A stretch of DNA of 64,000 nt, from assembly GCA_041277045.1 (NCBI GenBank), contig JBGFSY010000001.1, positions 1,302,001 through 1,366,000 on the forward strand. The letters are read 5' to 3'. Shown one piece after another: positions 24,380 through 33,358 of this stretch. Below the pieces are notes generated by a model. That model was not told the DNA's origin and searched no databases. It saw only the letters and a list, made by a program, of their open reading frames with translations. Source of the DNA: Reddybacter sp041277045 (lineage in GTDB: Bacteria > Pseudomonadota > Gammaproteobacteria > Pseudomonadales > Porticoccaceae). Both the position numbers and the translations under genes were made by a program. The first letter of the stretch is position 1; each line of letters starts with the position of its first letter.

Positions 24380-25843
24380 TTAGCCTGTTGCGCGGCGGAA
24401 CTCCATAGTGGCGTCGTCGACCTTGCCGAACTTTAAGTTTTTAATATCGAGCAGATAATTTTGCGGTGCCATCCAGGGGTCTTTATCGCCCTGTTTGGGT
24501 AGTTTGTTTTTCGCCCGTTGCACATAACCAGACGATAGATTAAACCACTCGCTTTCACCGATATTGGAGCCGTCAAAGCGCGGTGTGCATCGCTGGGTGG
24601 CGCTGCTATCCATATGCTTAAGCAGGCGGCAAACATAGGCGCAGGTGAGGTCGCTGTGCAGCGTCCACGAGGCATTAGTGTAGCCAAAGGAGGTGGCCAT
24701 ATTAGGTATGTCGCTGTACATCATGCCCTTGTACATATAAGTCTCGGCGGGTTTTATGGCTTTGCCATCGACACTCAGGGCGATGCCGTTGAAGACCTCC
24801 AGTGCCAGACCGGTGGCCGTTACGATCATATCGGCTTCCAACTCTAGTCCCGATTTTAATCGGATGCCGCTGGTGGTAAAACTGTCGATATGGTCGGTGA
24901 CGATGGATGCGCTGTTATCTTTTAAGGTGTTAAAGAAATCATCATCGGGCACCAGGCACAGGCGCTGATCCCAGGGGCCGTAGCGGGGGGTGAAATGGGT
25001 GTCAACATCGAAGTCTTCGCCCATGCGTTTCTGCACTTGATTGATCAGGTATTTCTTCATGCCCTCAGGGTTTTTCTTCGAGCGCTGGAAAACGAACATC
25101 ATCAACAACACGTTGCGCCAGCGAATAATGTCGTAGGCCCACTTGGCGGGCAGGATTTTGCGCAGCCGATTGGCAAAGGCATCGATCGCCGGGCGCGAGA
25201 GCATGTAAGTGGGTGAGCGCTGGAGCATGGTGACGTGTTCTGCTTGTTTGGCCAACGCGGGGACTAGAGTGACGGCGGTTGCGCCACTGCCGATAACCAC
25301 CACTTTTTTATCCTTGTAGTCGATATCATCGGTCCACTTTTGTGGGTGCACGAGTTCGCCCTGAAAATCGTCAATGCCGGGAAAGTCGGGTGTGTAACCG
25401 GCAGCGTATTGATAATAACCACCGCAGAGAAAAAGGAAATTGCAGGTGTATTCTGCTGGCTCGAGCCCTTTGCGGCGTTCTACTTGTAGCGTCCAGCGAG
25501 CGCTTTTACTGCACCAGGCTGCGCTCTTTACATTGTGCTGAAAGTGAATGTTTTCAGTGATCTGGTTTTCGTCGGCCGTTTCATTGAGGTATTTAAGAAT
25601 GGACGGGCCATCGGCAATGGATTTTTGTTCTTTCCAGGGTTTGAAAGAATAGCCCAGGGTATACATGTCAGAGTCGGAGCGAATACCGGGGTAGCGGAAT
25701 AAATCCCAGGTGCCGCCCAGTGCCTGGCGGCCCTCGAGTATGGCGTAACTTTTATTCGGGCAGTTGCGCTGTAAATGGTAAGCCGCTCCGATGCCCGAAA
25801 GCCCGGCACCAATAATTAATACGTCAAAGTGTTCCTGTAACAT
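24380..25843 (-). CDS. EthA-like flavin-containing Baeyer-Villiger monooxygenase
   Basis: The 487 residues match EthA-type monooxygenases (about 489). Motifs: GAGLSGIGAAYHL at residue 12, LGGTWDLFRYPGIRSDSDM, FQGELVHPQKWTDDIDY as the BVMO fingerprint, GSGATAVTLVPAL for NADPH, and a late ATGL. EthA enzymes oxidise ketones and also thioamides and sulfides. The ATG at 25843 is good. It shares orientation with the SDR and amidohydrolase upstream and the lipocalin-like gene downstream, so alcohol oxidation, ring oxygenation and hydrolysis may act in series on one cyclic substrate; this is inference from context. Confidence 0.9.
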   Translation of the reverse strand: MLQEHFDVLIIGAGLSGIGAAYHLQRNCPNKSYAILEGRQALGGTWDLFRYPGIRSDSDMYTLGYSFKPWKEQKSIADGPSILKYLNETADENQITENIHFQHNVKSAAWCSKSARWTLQVERRKGLEPAEYTCNFLFLCGGYYQYAAGYTPDFPGIDDFQGELVHPQKWTDDIDYKDKKVVVIGSGATAVTLVPALAKQAEHVTMLQRSPTYMLSRPAIDAFANRLRKILPAKWAYDIIRWRNVLLMMFVFQRSKKNPEGMKKYLINQVQKRMGEDFDVDTHFTPRYGPWDQRLCLVPDDDFFNTLKDNSASIVTDHIDSFTTSGIRLKSGLELEADMIVTATGLALEVFNGIALSVDGKAIKPAETYMYKGMMYSDIPNMATSFGYTNASWTLHSDLTCAYVCRLLKHMDSSATQRCTPRFDGSNIGESEWFNLSSGYVQRAKNKLPKQGDKDPWMAPQNYLLDIKNLKFGKVDDATMEFRRATG

Positions 25844-25976
25844 CGCTGAGCCCCATTATATTTATAGGTTCAGTATAGTGTCTGGTTTTGAGTAGACATG
25901 AAAAAGGGTGGCTGCACTGGGTCGCCCTCTTCGAGGCTAAACTGAATAGCGATAGTTTGTCGCTTTAATGTTGCCG

Positions 25977-26891
25977 CTATGAGTTGGCTTTCTTTAATTT
26001 ACTAAAGACGGCGCGAATCACGTCATCGGATCCGGGGTAGGGTAGCGCGCCAGTCATATCGCTGATCTCTCCCCAGTGTTCGCCAATTTGCTCGGCTGAG
26101 GGCACGTCTTCGCTATTGAAAATATAGCCGGGGGCTTCAACAATTTGCACCTTGCTGTAGTAGCCCATGCCTGCTTCGATGATTTCTCCGGCAAGGGTGT
26201 TCTGTTCCGAGCACAACCAGCCCATCAGTGCGGTGACATATTCGGGTTTCATTTTCGGAGCCAATTTTGGTGACATAACCTCTTCTGTCATGCGGGTTAG
26301 AGCCATGGGCGCAACACAGTTAACCAGCACATTCTTCGAGGTGCCCTCTTGCTTCAAGGCGTTCATAAAACCGACCAGAGAGAGCTTAGCACTGGAATAG
26401 TTGGTGTGGCCGTGGGTGCCAAATAAGCCTGCTGCGGAGGTGGTGTGGACGATGCGTCCGTAACCCTGCTCAAGCATGATGGGCCAGGCAGCTTTGGTGC
26501 AATAAACGGCGCCCATTAAATGCACGTCCATCAAAGCGGTGAAATCTTTCAGATCCATTTTACGGAAACTTTTATCGCGCACGTTGCCGGCATTGTTGAT
26601 AAGTATGTCGATGCCACCAAAATTATCGACGGCAGCTTTAATAATATTGGCACCGCCTTCTTCGATTGCCACACTGTCGTAGTTAGCGACGGCGATACCA
26701 CCCGCGTCGGTGATTTCTTTCACCACCTCGTCGGCGGCTTTCGCTGAGCCACCCGTGCCCGCGACCGAGCCGCCTAGATCGTTAACGACCACTTTGGCGC
26801 CGTGCTCGGCAAAATATTTGGCGTGACTACGGCCCAGGCCTGCGCCCGCGCCGGTGACGACGGCAACTTTTCCTGCGAATGAGATACTCAT
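25977..26891 (-). CDS. Short-chain dehydrogenase (17beta-HSD4/MFE-2 type)
   Basis: This 304-residue NAD(P)-dependent dehydrogenase has TGAGAGLGRSHAKYFAEHGA (cofactor loop), VNDLGG, NNAGNVRD, the catalytic Ser/Tyr/Lys set (TTSAAGLFG, then YSSAKLSL), and an extended C-terminus. The GLGRSHA..VVVNDLGG pattern is that of the dehydrogenase part of peroxisomal multifunctional enzyme 2, which oxidises 3-hydroxyacyl-CoAs of bulky chains including steroid side chains. The ATG at 26891 follows AGGAAAA. It starts about 150 bases after the amidohydrolase stop, with a strong hairpin in between. Confidence 0.9.
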   Translation of the reverse strand: MSISFAGKVAVVTGAGAGLGRSHAKYFAEHGAKVVVNDLGGSVAGTGGSAKAADEVVKEITDAGGIAVANYDSVAIEEGGANIIKAAVDNFGGIDILINNAGNVRDKSFRKMDLKDFTALMDVHLMGAVYCTKAAWPIMLEQGYGRIVHTTSAAGLFGTHGHTNYSSAKLSLVGFMNALKQEGTSKNVLVNCVAPMALTRMTEEVMSPKLAPKMKPEYVTALMGWLCSEQNTLAGEIIEAGMGYYSKVQIVEAPGYIFNSEDVPSAEQIGEHWGEISDMTGALPYPGSDDVIRAVFSKLKKANS

Positions 26892-26975
26892 GGCTTTGAT
26901 TTTCCTGTTGTATTAAATACTAAGTGTGAAAGTTAAATATACAAAGGGGTTTGTTTTTTAGTTATTTAAAGCGAA

Positions 26976-27001
26976 GAAGGGGAGCCAATGGGCTCCCCTT
27001 C
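26976..27001. terminator. Strong hairpin between the amidohydrolase and SDR genes
   Basis: GAAGGGGAGCC at 26976-26986 and GGCTCCCCTTC at 26991-27001 form a perfect 11-bp stem with a four-base loop. The T run is poor on the minus strand, so it may attenuate or protect RNA rather than fully terminate. Confidence 0.55.
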
Positions 27002-27044
27002 TGTGCAGATCAGTGATGTGGGCTATTAGGTAAAGCCGATGATG

Positions 27045-28088
27045 TTACAACTTGTATACGCGCGTCGCAGTGCCAGAGAACATGGCGTTCTTTTCGTCCT
27101 CAGAGAAATCTTTAACGATTTTCTTCATGGCGTTCCAGTACACCTGGTAGGACAGCTCAAGCTTGTCGACCGGAAAATTACTTTCAAACATGCAGCGCTC
27201 CGGGGTGAAGCACTCAATCACATGTAGGTAATATTTGGCCTGGGCGGCAACTACTTCGTCTGAGCTTGGTGGCATGGCGCGACCGGCCCAGCCCATGCCA
27301 TTGTCGGGCATGGAAAAGCCGCCGAGTTTGGCGATGGTGTTGGGGCAGGCGGCGATTTCAGCAATGCCTTTTTTCCACTCCTCAAAAACTTCATCGCGCT
27401 TGGCAGCGTAAATGCCGGTGCCGACGGGAGTGCCGATGTGGTCGAGTACCATGGTGGTTTCGGGCACGGTGCGGGCCAGTTCGGCAAACTCAGGGTTTTG
27501 ATAGTGGTAGTGCCACGACTCGTAGCTGTGACCCATTTTGCCGAGTATTTTCATGCCTTTAATAAAGTCGGGGTCTTTGTGAATATCTTTGGGACTGGCG
27601 GCTTCTAGCAACAGGCCTTCGCCGGGTCGTGCGTTGGCCAGGGCCTGGCGAATACCACGGAAGCGACCCTTGCTGGTTTCGCGGTGGAGGTTTACCAGAT
27701 CTTCAACACCATCGCCCTGCCTAAGGTCGAAGGCGGTAACAAGTGCTGCAATCTCGGCCTGGTCGCTGTTGGGTGCGGCAGAGCGGTCGGCAAGTTCGGT
27801 AATGTATGCCACTTCGCCGAGTGAGCGCAGGTGCTCAGGGCCGTCAGTGTAATAGTTGGAATGACATTCCATGAAGACGGTTTTAATAAGGTTGTGGCCG
27901 GAGTTTGTATCTTCGGCAAGGTCTTCGAGTGAATAGGGAATTAAGCCTGCCTCAGACCACAGGTGGTGGTGCGTGTCGATAATGGCGCGCTCGGGATCAA
28001 AAATATCTTCCTGAACTTTAGCTAACCATTCGTTTTCGAGGGTCAGCGGGTTGGCGATTTGTAGGCCTTCGTATTTGCTGTCAGACAT
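27045..28088 (-). CDS. Amidohydrolase family 2 metal-dependent hydrolase
   Basis: The 347-residue TIM-barrel protein has the N-terminal metal motif IIDTHHHLWS (about 36-45), then MECHSNYY, a mid-barrel MVLDHIGTPVG with the next metal His, and a C-terminal ESNFPVDK with the catalytic Asp. These features define the amidohydrolase-2 group (lactone hydrolases such as LigI, and decarboxylases). The product of a Baeyer-Villiger enzyme is a lactone, so a lactonase role would fit its neighbours, but this is inference. The ATG at 28088 opens a minus-strand run; the 270 bases to the divergent DUF1302 gene hold promoters but no other gene. Confidence 0.85.
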   Translation of the reverse strand: MSDSKYEGLQIANPLTLENEWLAKVQEDIFDPERAIIDTHHHLWSEAGLIPYSLEDLAEDTNSGHNLIKTVFMECHSNYYTDGPEHLRSLGEVAYITELADRSAAPNSDQAEIAALVTAFDLRQGDGVEDLVNLHRETSKGRFRGIRQALANARPGEGLLLEAASPKDIHKDPDFIKGMKILGKMGHSYESWHYHYQNPEFAELARTVPETTMVLDHIGTPVGTGIYAAKRDEVFEEWKKGIAEIAACPNTIAKLGGFSMPDNGMGWAGRAMPPSSDEVVAAQAKYYLHVIECFTPERCMFESNFPVDKLELSYQVYWNAMKKIVKDFSEDEKNAMFSGTATRVYKL

Positions 28089-28359
28089 GCTTGTGACTCC
28101 TTTTTATTAGAAATAGTGTTCAGTATTGCCCTGTATTTAGCTGTCCGTAGGTTCGCAGCCTTCGTGGCAAATGTAAACCGTAAACAGTGCCCTTTGATCG
28201 GTGTCTATTGCAGAAAAAATGACCAGGCACTAGAATAGTTTTAACTAAATTTATAAATATTTCCTCATTTGGCTATTTTCAGGTGTGTAATTAAAGCTTA
28301 TTTTTGTCTGTTTCACGTCGTAATAAAACGTGTCGTTGGGGAACAACGAGATTAAATAA

Positions 28360-30015
28360 ATGCGTGTTGTCTGCCGGAAGTGGCTCAGCTATTTGGCTGG
28401 GCCGACGAGTCGTGTCGTGTTATCAGTAGTGGAAAAAACGTCTTTTAAGGTGGTGAGTAAGTTGGCGTTGGCCGCGTCCTGCACATTGACGGTTGTGGCT
28501 TTTGGGCAGGATGACTTTGCAGCCTTCGACCGTTCTATGGCAACGTTTGATCCCGGTGGCAAATATTTAACCAAGCCCGTTGAACGCACGCTGCCGGGCC
28601 TGAGCCTCAATGGCACTATTACGCACTGGTCCGACTATCTGGTGCACGACGATGAAGATATTGGCTTTCGCGACCGTGATTATCGCGGTCTGCAAATGCA
28701 AACGCTTGTTGAAATTGCCGCTTCTTATCGCTTCTCGCCAAATCTTGAGCTAACCAGTATCAACCACTTAATGTACGACGCGGTTTACGATGTCGATGGT
28801 GGTGATGGCCTTTATGCCAAGCGTGTTGATGAGAGTTATTACAAATACAATACCTTCGACCGCATTGCCCGTGAGTTGTACGTGTCTTACCGCACCTCAA
28901 AACTCGATGTGGTGCTGGGCAAACAGCAAATTGCCTGGGGCAAGATGGACGGGCAATTTATCGACGTCATTAACTCGATGGATTTCCGTGAATCGGTACA
29001 ACTAGATGCTGCTGACTATGAGGTGCGCCGCTTGCCGATGTGGATGGCGAACCTGACCTATTATTTTGATGATGTTTCCTTAAATGTACTTTGGATACCC
29101 GATTTTGAGGCCAACGTTAATCCGGCTTACGGGTCGCCCTGGAAATCTCCGCTAGTTCCTCCTGGCGATCAGAGTGCGCGAAATAATGATGCCCTGTTGA
29201 ATAATCGCAGCAATGCGGCGGGTGACAGAGTGCTGCAGACCCAACGTCCAGACTGGACGCATCCGAGTGATCATCAAATAGCGGCGCGGCTCGATATTGC
29301 CAGCGGGGCGCTCACCTGGGGGCTGGTGTACTACTACGCCTGGGAGCGGGATGCTTCACCTTTTGTTACCGGGCGTTTTACTGATGCCAGTGGCGATCAT
29401 TTGATTATCACGCCCGAGCACGAGCGTCTTCATCACTTTGGAGCCACATCGGATTATGCCTGGGTGGCTAAAGGCGTACCGATGATCGGTACTTTACCCA
29501 TCGTTTTTCGTGCTGAAGCCCTCTACACCAAAGATGCTAATTTCGTGGACTATCGCAATCTTACTGCCGTGCGAGCTGGCGGCAGTGGTAATGGCATTAG
29601 TGAGCACGACACGCTGCGAGCGGCGCTGGCATTTGAGTTTGCTTTCCCTTCTAAAGTATCGGTGATTTTCCAACCCTCGTTTTATTACACCTTTGACTGG
29701 CATGAAGGTTTGGGTGTTGGCTACGGTGGTGCTATTGGCGATGAATGGAATTTTGCCCCCGTATTTTTTATCTCCCGCCCGGTACAACGTACGCGTGACC
29801 GCTTGATGCTAAGCGCGACGATAACACCCTATCTAAGCGGCTCAAATAAAGATTATCAGGGTACAAAAATCAAGCTGATGGCGAATTATGAAATCTCACC
29901 TTTTATTAATGGTAGCGTGATTTATACCGACTACAGTGGTGGTGATGACGATGACCTGTTTGGTCAATTTCAGCAGTACGACAATATTGGTGTAGAGCTG
30001 CAATATGAATTTTAA
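28360..30015 (+). CDS. DUF1302 outer-membrane protein
   Basis: The 551-residue protein has an N-terminal basic region and signal-like stretch (SKLALAASCTLTVVAFGQ), then a long beta-rich domain with alternating aromatic residues, ending in YEF, the C-terminal Phe typical of outer-membrane barrels. Blocks such as RELYVSYRTSKLDVVLGKQQ and DYEVRRLPMWM are DUF1302 hallmarks. DUF1302 and DUF1329 genes are usually paired and are often induced by hydrophobic substrates (alkanes, steroids, polyesters); a transport role is suspected, not proven. The gene overlaps the DUF1329 gene by 11 bases. The long N-terminus may start later than drawn. Confidence 0.87.
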   Translation: MRVVCRKWLSYLAGPTSRVVLSVVEKTSFKVVSKLALAASCTLTVVAFGQDDFAAFDRSMATFDPGGKYLTKPVERTLPGLSLNGTITHWSDYLVHDDEDIGFRDRDYRGLQMQTLVEIAASYRFSPNLELTSINHLMYDAVYDVDGGDGLYAKRVDESYYKYNTFDRIARELYVSYRTSKLDVVLGKQQIAWGKMDGQFIDVINSMDFRESVQLDAADYEVRRLPMWMANLTYYFDDVSLNVLWIPDFEANVNPAYGSPWKSPLVPPGDQSARNNDALLNNRSNAAGDRVLQTQRPDWTHPSDHQIAARLDIASGALTWGLVYYYAWERDASPFVTGRFTDASGDHLIITPEHERLHHFGATSDYAWVAKGVPMIGTLPIVFRAEALYTKDANFVDYRNLTAVRAGGSGNGISEHDTLRAALAFEFAFPSKVSVIFQPSFYYTFDWHEGLGVGYGGAIGDEWNFAPVFFISRPVQRTRDRLMLSATITPYLSGSNKDYQGTKIKLMANYEISPFINGSVIYTDYSGGDDDDLFGQFQQYDNIGVELQYEF

Positions 30016-31363
30016 TGTGTTGCTAGCATTTAATCGTACGCTGTCGGCTTGTGCCATTCTTGGTTTGCTGGTTTTTTCTGCAGTTGCGAAGAGTGAATCT
30101 GCTAATAACAGTGAGTCTATTGGTGTGCAAACTTGGCGTACGTTGGATCAATTAACAAGCTGGGAGAGGGAGCGGATTGACTTCCATACCAATACCCCGC
30201 GCGATAAAAAAATCCCGTACCTACCCGCTGAACCCTTTCCGTTTACAGTGCCGTATACGGCAGAAGAAATGGGTTTTAGAGCGATGACGTTTACTCACAC
30301 GGCGCGCTGGTCTCACGTTATGGCCGATGCTTTTGGCACGATTACCAAAGAAGGGTATTTAACCCAGGGTGTGACCGTGGCGATGGTCGACCAAATGGAT
30401 TCGCCCAACGCCGCTAGTCAAATTGCAAAAAAACCTGGTGAAGCTTATTCCCGGCATATGTACTACTACACCTATCCGCCGAAAAATGATGGTGTACAGG
30501 AAATGTGGGTATTGCGGCGCACCGGTTTAGAGTCGCCAGCCAAGTTAGATTACTTTGCTTATACACCGTCTTTACGTCGAGTTAGGCGGCAACCGCCACC
30601 GCGACGGGAAACCCCCTTTCCCGGTGTTGCGCAATCGTTTGACGATATCCTTGGTCTTGAGGCCTGGGAGTTTAACTGGCGCTTGATCGGTGCAGATGTT
30701 TTGCATGAGACCGTTCGTTTTCCCACGAATAGAAAAGCAATCACTTTGGCTGAACCCAACGGTCGTTTCTATGATGTCGCTACAGACTCCATTAAATTAA
30801 TGCAGGAGCGTTACCCCTTCTATAGAGAGGATGGCGGCGTTAATTGTTTTGTTGTGGTTGGCAGCCCTAAAAAAGACTGGTTGCCTGACTTCGAGGTATC
30901 GAAGGTTGTTTACTGGCTTGATCAATATTATTTTTACCCTTTGCGCATCGAACGCTATGACAAAGAGGGCAAGCTGAAAATGATAGAGGTGCGGATTGCC
31001 CAGCAGGAAAATAAAGCGCTGCCTAATGGTGAGGGTTTCGCCAGTAACCTGGTGGTTTATTTCGACGCAGAGCTCGATTTAATTAGCTACAGCTTGCACG
31101 ACGCGCACTTAATGCAGGAGTGGACAGAAGAGGATTTAGCTGCCTTTACGCCTGATTTTATGCGTCGGCGCTGGTTGAAATATCCCCAGCAAAGCCAATC
31201 GATGGTTAACTCGCCGGAAGAATACTATTTACGCCCCTCTCTGTTTGCCGAGCGCTTTCCCAGTGAGCGTTCAATGACGGTTAGTCCTGCTATAGCCGCG
31301 CGTATCACGGCGCAGAATAAAGAAGGCCATCTTGTATTTGGTAGTGTTGAAAAAAAGGATTAA
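30005..31363 (+). CDS. DUF1329 protein (exported)
   Basis: The 452-residue protein has a signal peptide (ACAILGLLVFSAVAKS) and the DUF1329 body: YTPSLRRVRRQPPPRRETP and WYP-like YYFYPLRIERYDKEGKL blocks. DUF1329 proteins resemble outer-membrane lipoprotein-sorting folds and accompany DUF1302 barrels; a periplasmic carrier role is the usual suggestion. The ATG at 30005 lies within the end of the DUF1302 gene, so the two are translationally coupled. A second, Tat-type DUF1329 protein is encoded at 55903. Confidence 0.88.
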   Translation: MNFNVLLAFNRTLSACAILGLLVFSAVAKSESANNSESIGVQTWRTLDQLTSWERERIDFHTNTPRDKKIPYLPAEPFPFTVPYTAEEMGFRAMTFTHTARWSHVMADAFGTITKEGYLTQGVTVAMVDQMDSPNAASQIAKKPGEAYSRHMYYYTYPPKNDGVQEMWVLRRTGLESPAKLDYFAYTPSLRRVRRQPPPRRETPFPGVAQSFDDILGLEAWEFNWRLIGADVLHETVRFPTNRKAITLAEPNGRFYDVATDSIKLMQERYPFYREDGGVNCFVVVGSPKKDWLPDFEVSKVVYWLDQYYFYPLRIERYDKEGKLKMIEVRIAQQENKALPNGEGFASNLVVYFDAELDLISYSLHDAHLMQEWTEEDLAAFTPDFMRRRWLKYPQQSQSMVNSPEEYYLRPSLFAERFPSERSMTVSPAIAARITAQNKEGHLVFGSVEKKD

Positions 31364-31531
31364 TCGGAAGCAGCCTAAGTTTAAGCGTTATATAAGCCCG
31401 TTTAATTTGTGAGTGAATCCTTTTGACACAGCTTGGATCGACCCCGTGGATGGCCTTCTTAGCTTGAGCGGAGCGCTAGCAAGAGGCCTATACTGAGTTA
31501 GCTCCAATCATAGATACCAAGGGTGTAATTG

Positions 31532-32416
31532 ATGGCTGACTTTTCCCCAGAGATAGAACTTCTTGTCGATCAGTTCGATACGGCTGTGGGTGAGCATCTA
31601 GGTTTAATGCGTCGGGTATTGCGTTGTGCTGTGCTGCGAGTCTCTCCCGGTGACGAAGTACTGTCTCCTCAAGCACATACTCTGTGCAGCTTTGGCACCT
31701 GGTTTGGTGAGAATAAAGTACATTTTGCAGACCGCAATTTTCAGGCTATCGACAGGATAGAAAGCGTACACCAGGCCATGCACGATGCCATTCGCTCTAT
31801 TTGTATCGATGTATTGGCGAATAAGCCAGGGCAGAGCGACTGTCTTGATACCTTCGAGCAGACACAGTCCGAACTGATTGAGCGTCTGGCTGATTTTAAA
31901 ACGCAGCTGCTAGCCACGTCAGTACGGCAGGATCCTCTAACTGGTTTGCCCCTGCGCTACAGTTTGAAAAATGACTTTACCCAGGCGCTGAAAGTCTGCG
32001 ACCGCAATAAGATGTTGCTCTATGTGGTGATGATTGATGTCGATCACTTTAAAGCCGTTAATGATAACTACGGTCATCCCATCGGTGATGTGGCTTTGCG
32101 TCATCTTGCCGATACCTTAAAAACTATGGTGCGTAGTAACGAACATCTTTATCGCTATGGTGGGGAAGAGTTTCTCTTGATGATGCAGGCTGAAAGCCAT
32201 GAGTCGATGAAAATACCTGCACAGCGTTTACTTGAAGCAGTGCGCAATATGCGAGTACCCATTCCCGATGGTGAGTCCTTGGCTTTGACTGTTACCCTGG
32301 GTCTTGCGCAGGTGAAGAAGGGTGAAACGATAGAGGAGGTTGTTGAACGCGCCGACAATGCTCTCTATGCCGGTAAAGCTGCAGGGCGAGATCGCTATGT
32401 TTTTGCCGACGACTAA
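31532..32416 (+). CDS. dgcZ: Zinc-sensing diguanylate cyclase with CZB domain (DgcZ-like)
   Basis: The 294-residue enzyme makes cyclic di-GMP. The N-terminal CZB domain keeps the four zinc ligands at His22, Cys52 (CSFGTWF), His80 and His84 (HQAMH), almost exactly the positions in E. coli DgcZ (296 residues). The GGDEF domain follows from about residue 135 (DPLTGLPLR, DVDHFKAVNDNYGH) with the active GGEEF motif. In E. coli, zinc binding to CZB inhibits the cyclase. The ATG at 31532 follows AAGGGTG; the TTG just upstream is disregarded. It is monocistronic, with a terminator after it. Confidence 0.93.
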   Translation: MADFSPEIELLVDQFDTAVGEHLGLMRRVLRCAVLRVSPGDEVLSPQAHTLCSFGTWFGENKVHFADRNFQAIDRIESVHQAMHDAIRSICIDVLANKPGQSDCLDTFEQTQSELIERLADFKTQLLATSVRQDPLTGLPLRYSLKNDFTQALKVCDRNKMLLYVVMIDVDHFKAVNDNYGHPIGDVALRHLADTLKTMVRSNEHLYRYGGEEFLLMMQAESHESMKIPAQRLLEAVRNMRVPIPDGESLALTVTLGLAQVKKGETIEEVVERADNALYAGKAAGRDRYVFADD

Positions 32417-32423
32417 TTAATGA

Positions 32424-32460
32424 TGGCCCCGTAAAGCAGGGCCACCTTCAAATACTATTT
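32424..32460 (+). terminator. Terminator of the diguanylate cyclase gene
   Basis: TGGCCC at 32424-32429 pairs with GGGCCA at 32439-32444, followed by an A/T stretch ending in TTTTTT. It lies between convergent genes. Confidence 0.65.
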
Positions 32461-32476
32461 TTTAAACCACGCTGTT

Positions 32477-33313
32477 CTAGACGGGCCGGTCACCCTTCAA
32501 TGAAACTCGGTGCAGCAAGCGTCTATAACCATGGTAGTCGTTGATGGGGTAGTGGTGGGTTGAGCGGTTATCCCACAGTACCACCATGCCCTTGCTCCAA
32601 CGCACACGGCATTGAAACTCGGGCTTGCGGGCATGTTGATAGAGCTGATTTAACAGCGGTTCGCTTTCTTCTTCTGTGCTGTCTTCAAAGCGCAAGGTAT
32701 GGGCTTCGTGAGTGAAGAGTGTTTTTTCACCCGTTTCGGGGTGAGTGCGTACCACCGGGTGAAGGTTGGTAAATACATCGGGGGCCGAGTCGTCACCGTG
32801 GTCTTCTATGCGAGGCATACGGGTTTTTGACACGGCGGCTTTACCCGAGGTGAAGTAAGCTTTGCGCCCGTCAATCTGCTCTTTTAAATCTTGGGCCAGC
32901 GTTTCATAAGCGGTTTGCATATTGCAAAAAATTGTATCGCCGCCAACTGGGGGTAGCTCCAGAGCATAGAGGCTAGCACCTAATGCGGGCGTTTCTAGGT
33001 AGGTGGTATCGGCATGCCATACGCCACCAAAGTTAATAGTTTCTTCAGGCAATTTTAGCACCGGGGCAACCAGGGGGTTGCCTTCAATACCGTGCAGAAA
33101 AGGGTATTTATTGACTTCGCCAAACTGGCGGGTAAAGGCCAGTTGCTCATCGGGCGTGAGCTTCTGGTCGAGAAAGTAAATCATTTTGCGATCCAGCCAC
33201 ACTTTGCGTAGGTCGGTCAGGGTGTTGAGGGGAATCGGTTGGGACAGGTCAAGCCCTGTTATTTTACTACCAATAAAAGGTGTTAACGGTTCAACGTCAA
33301 AATGTGTGTTCAT
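32477..33313 (-). CDS. TauD/TfdA-family Fe(II)/2-oxoglutarate dioxygenase
   Basis: The 278 residues show the facial triad of the family: WHADTTY (His and Asp, about 99-101) and the distal His in STHHYPINDYHGYRR, where the Arg binds 2-oxoglutarate. These enzymes hydroxylate taurine, alkyl sulfates, aryloxyacetates and other small acids; the substrate is unknown. The ATG at 33313 is the only sensible start. It sits 45 bases after the LeuB-like gene on the same strand, so both may be co-transcribed. Confidence 0.88.
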   Translation of the reverse strand: MNTHFDVEPLTPFIGSKITGLDLSQPIPLNTLTDLRKVWLDRKMIYFLDQKLTPDEQLAFTRQFGEVNKYPFLHGIEGNPLVAPVLKLPEETINFGGVWHADTTYLETPALGASLYALELPPVGGDTIFCNMQTAYETLAQDLKEQIDGRKAYFTSGKAAVSKTRMPRIEDHGDDSAPDVFTNLHPVVRTHPETGEKTLFTHEAHTLRFEDSTEEESEPLLNQLYQHARKPEFQCRVRWSKGMVVLWDNRSTHHYPINDYHGYRRLLHRVSLKGDRPV

Positions 33314-33358
33314 CTACTTCTTCCAGTGATAAAAATAAGGGTTTAGCTGTATTTGGGT

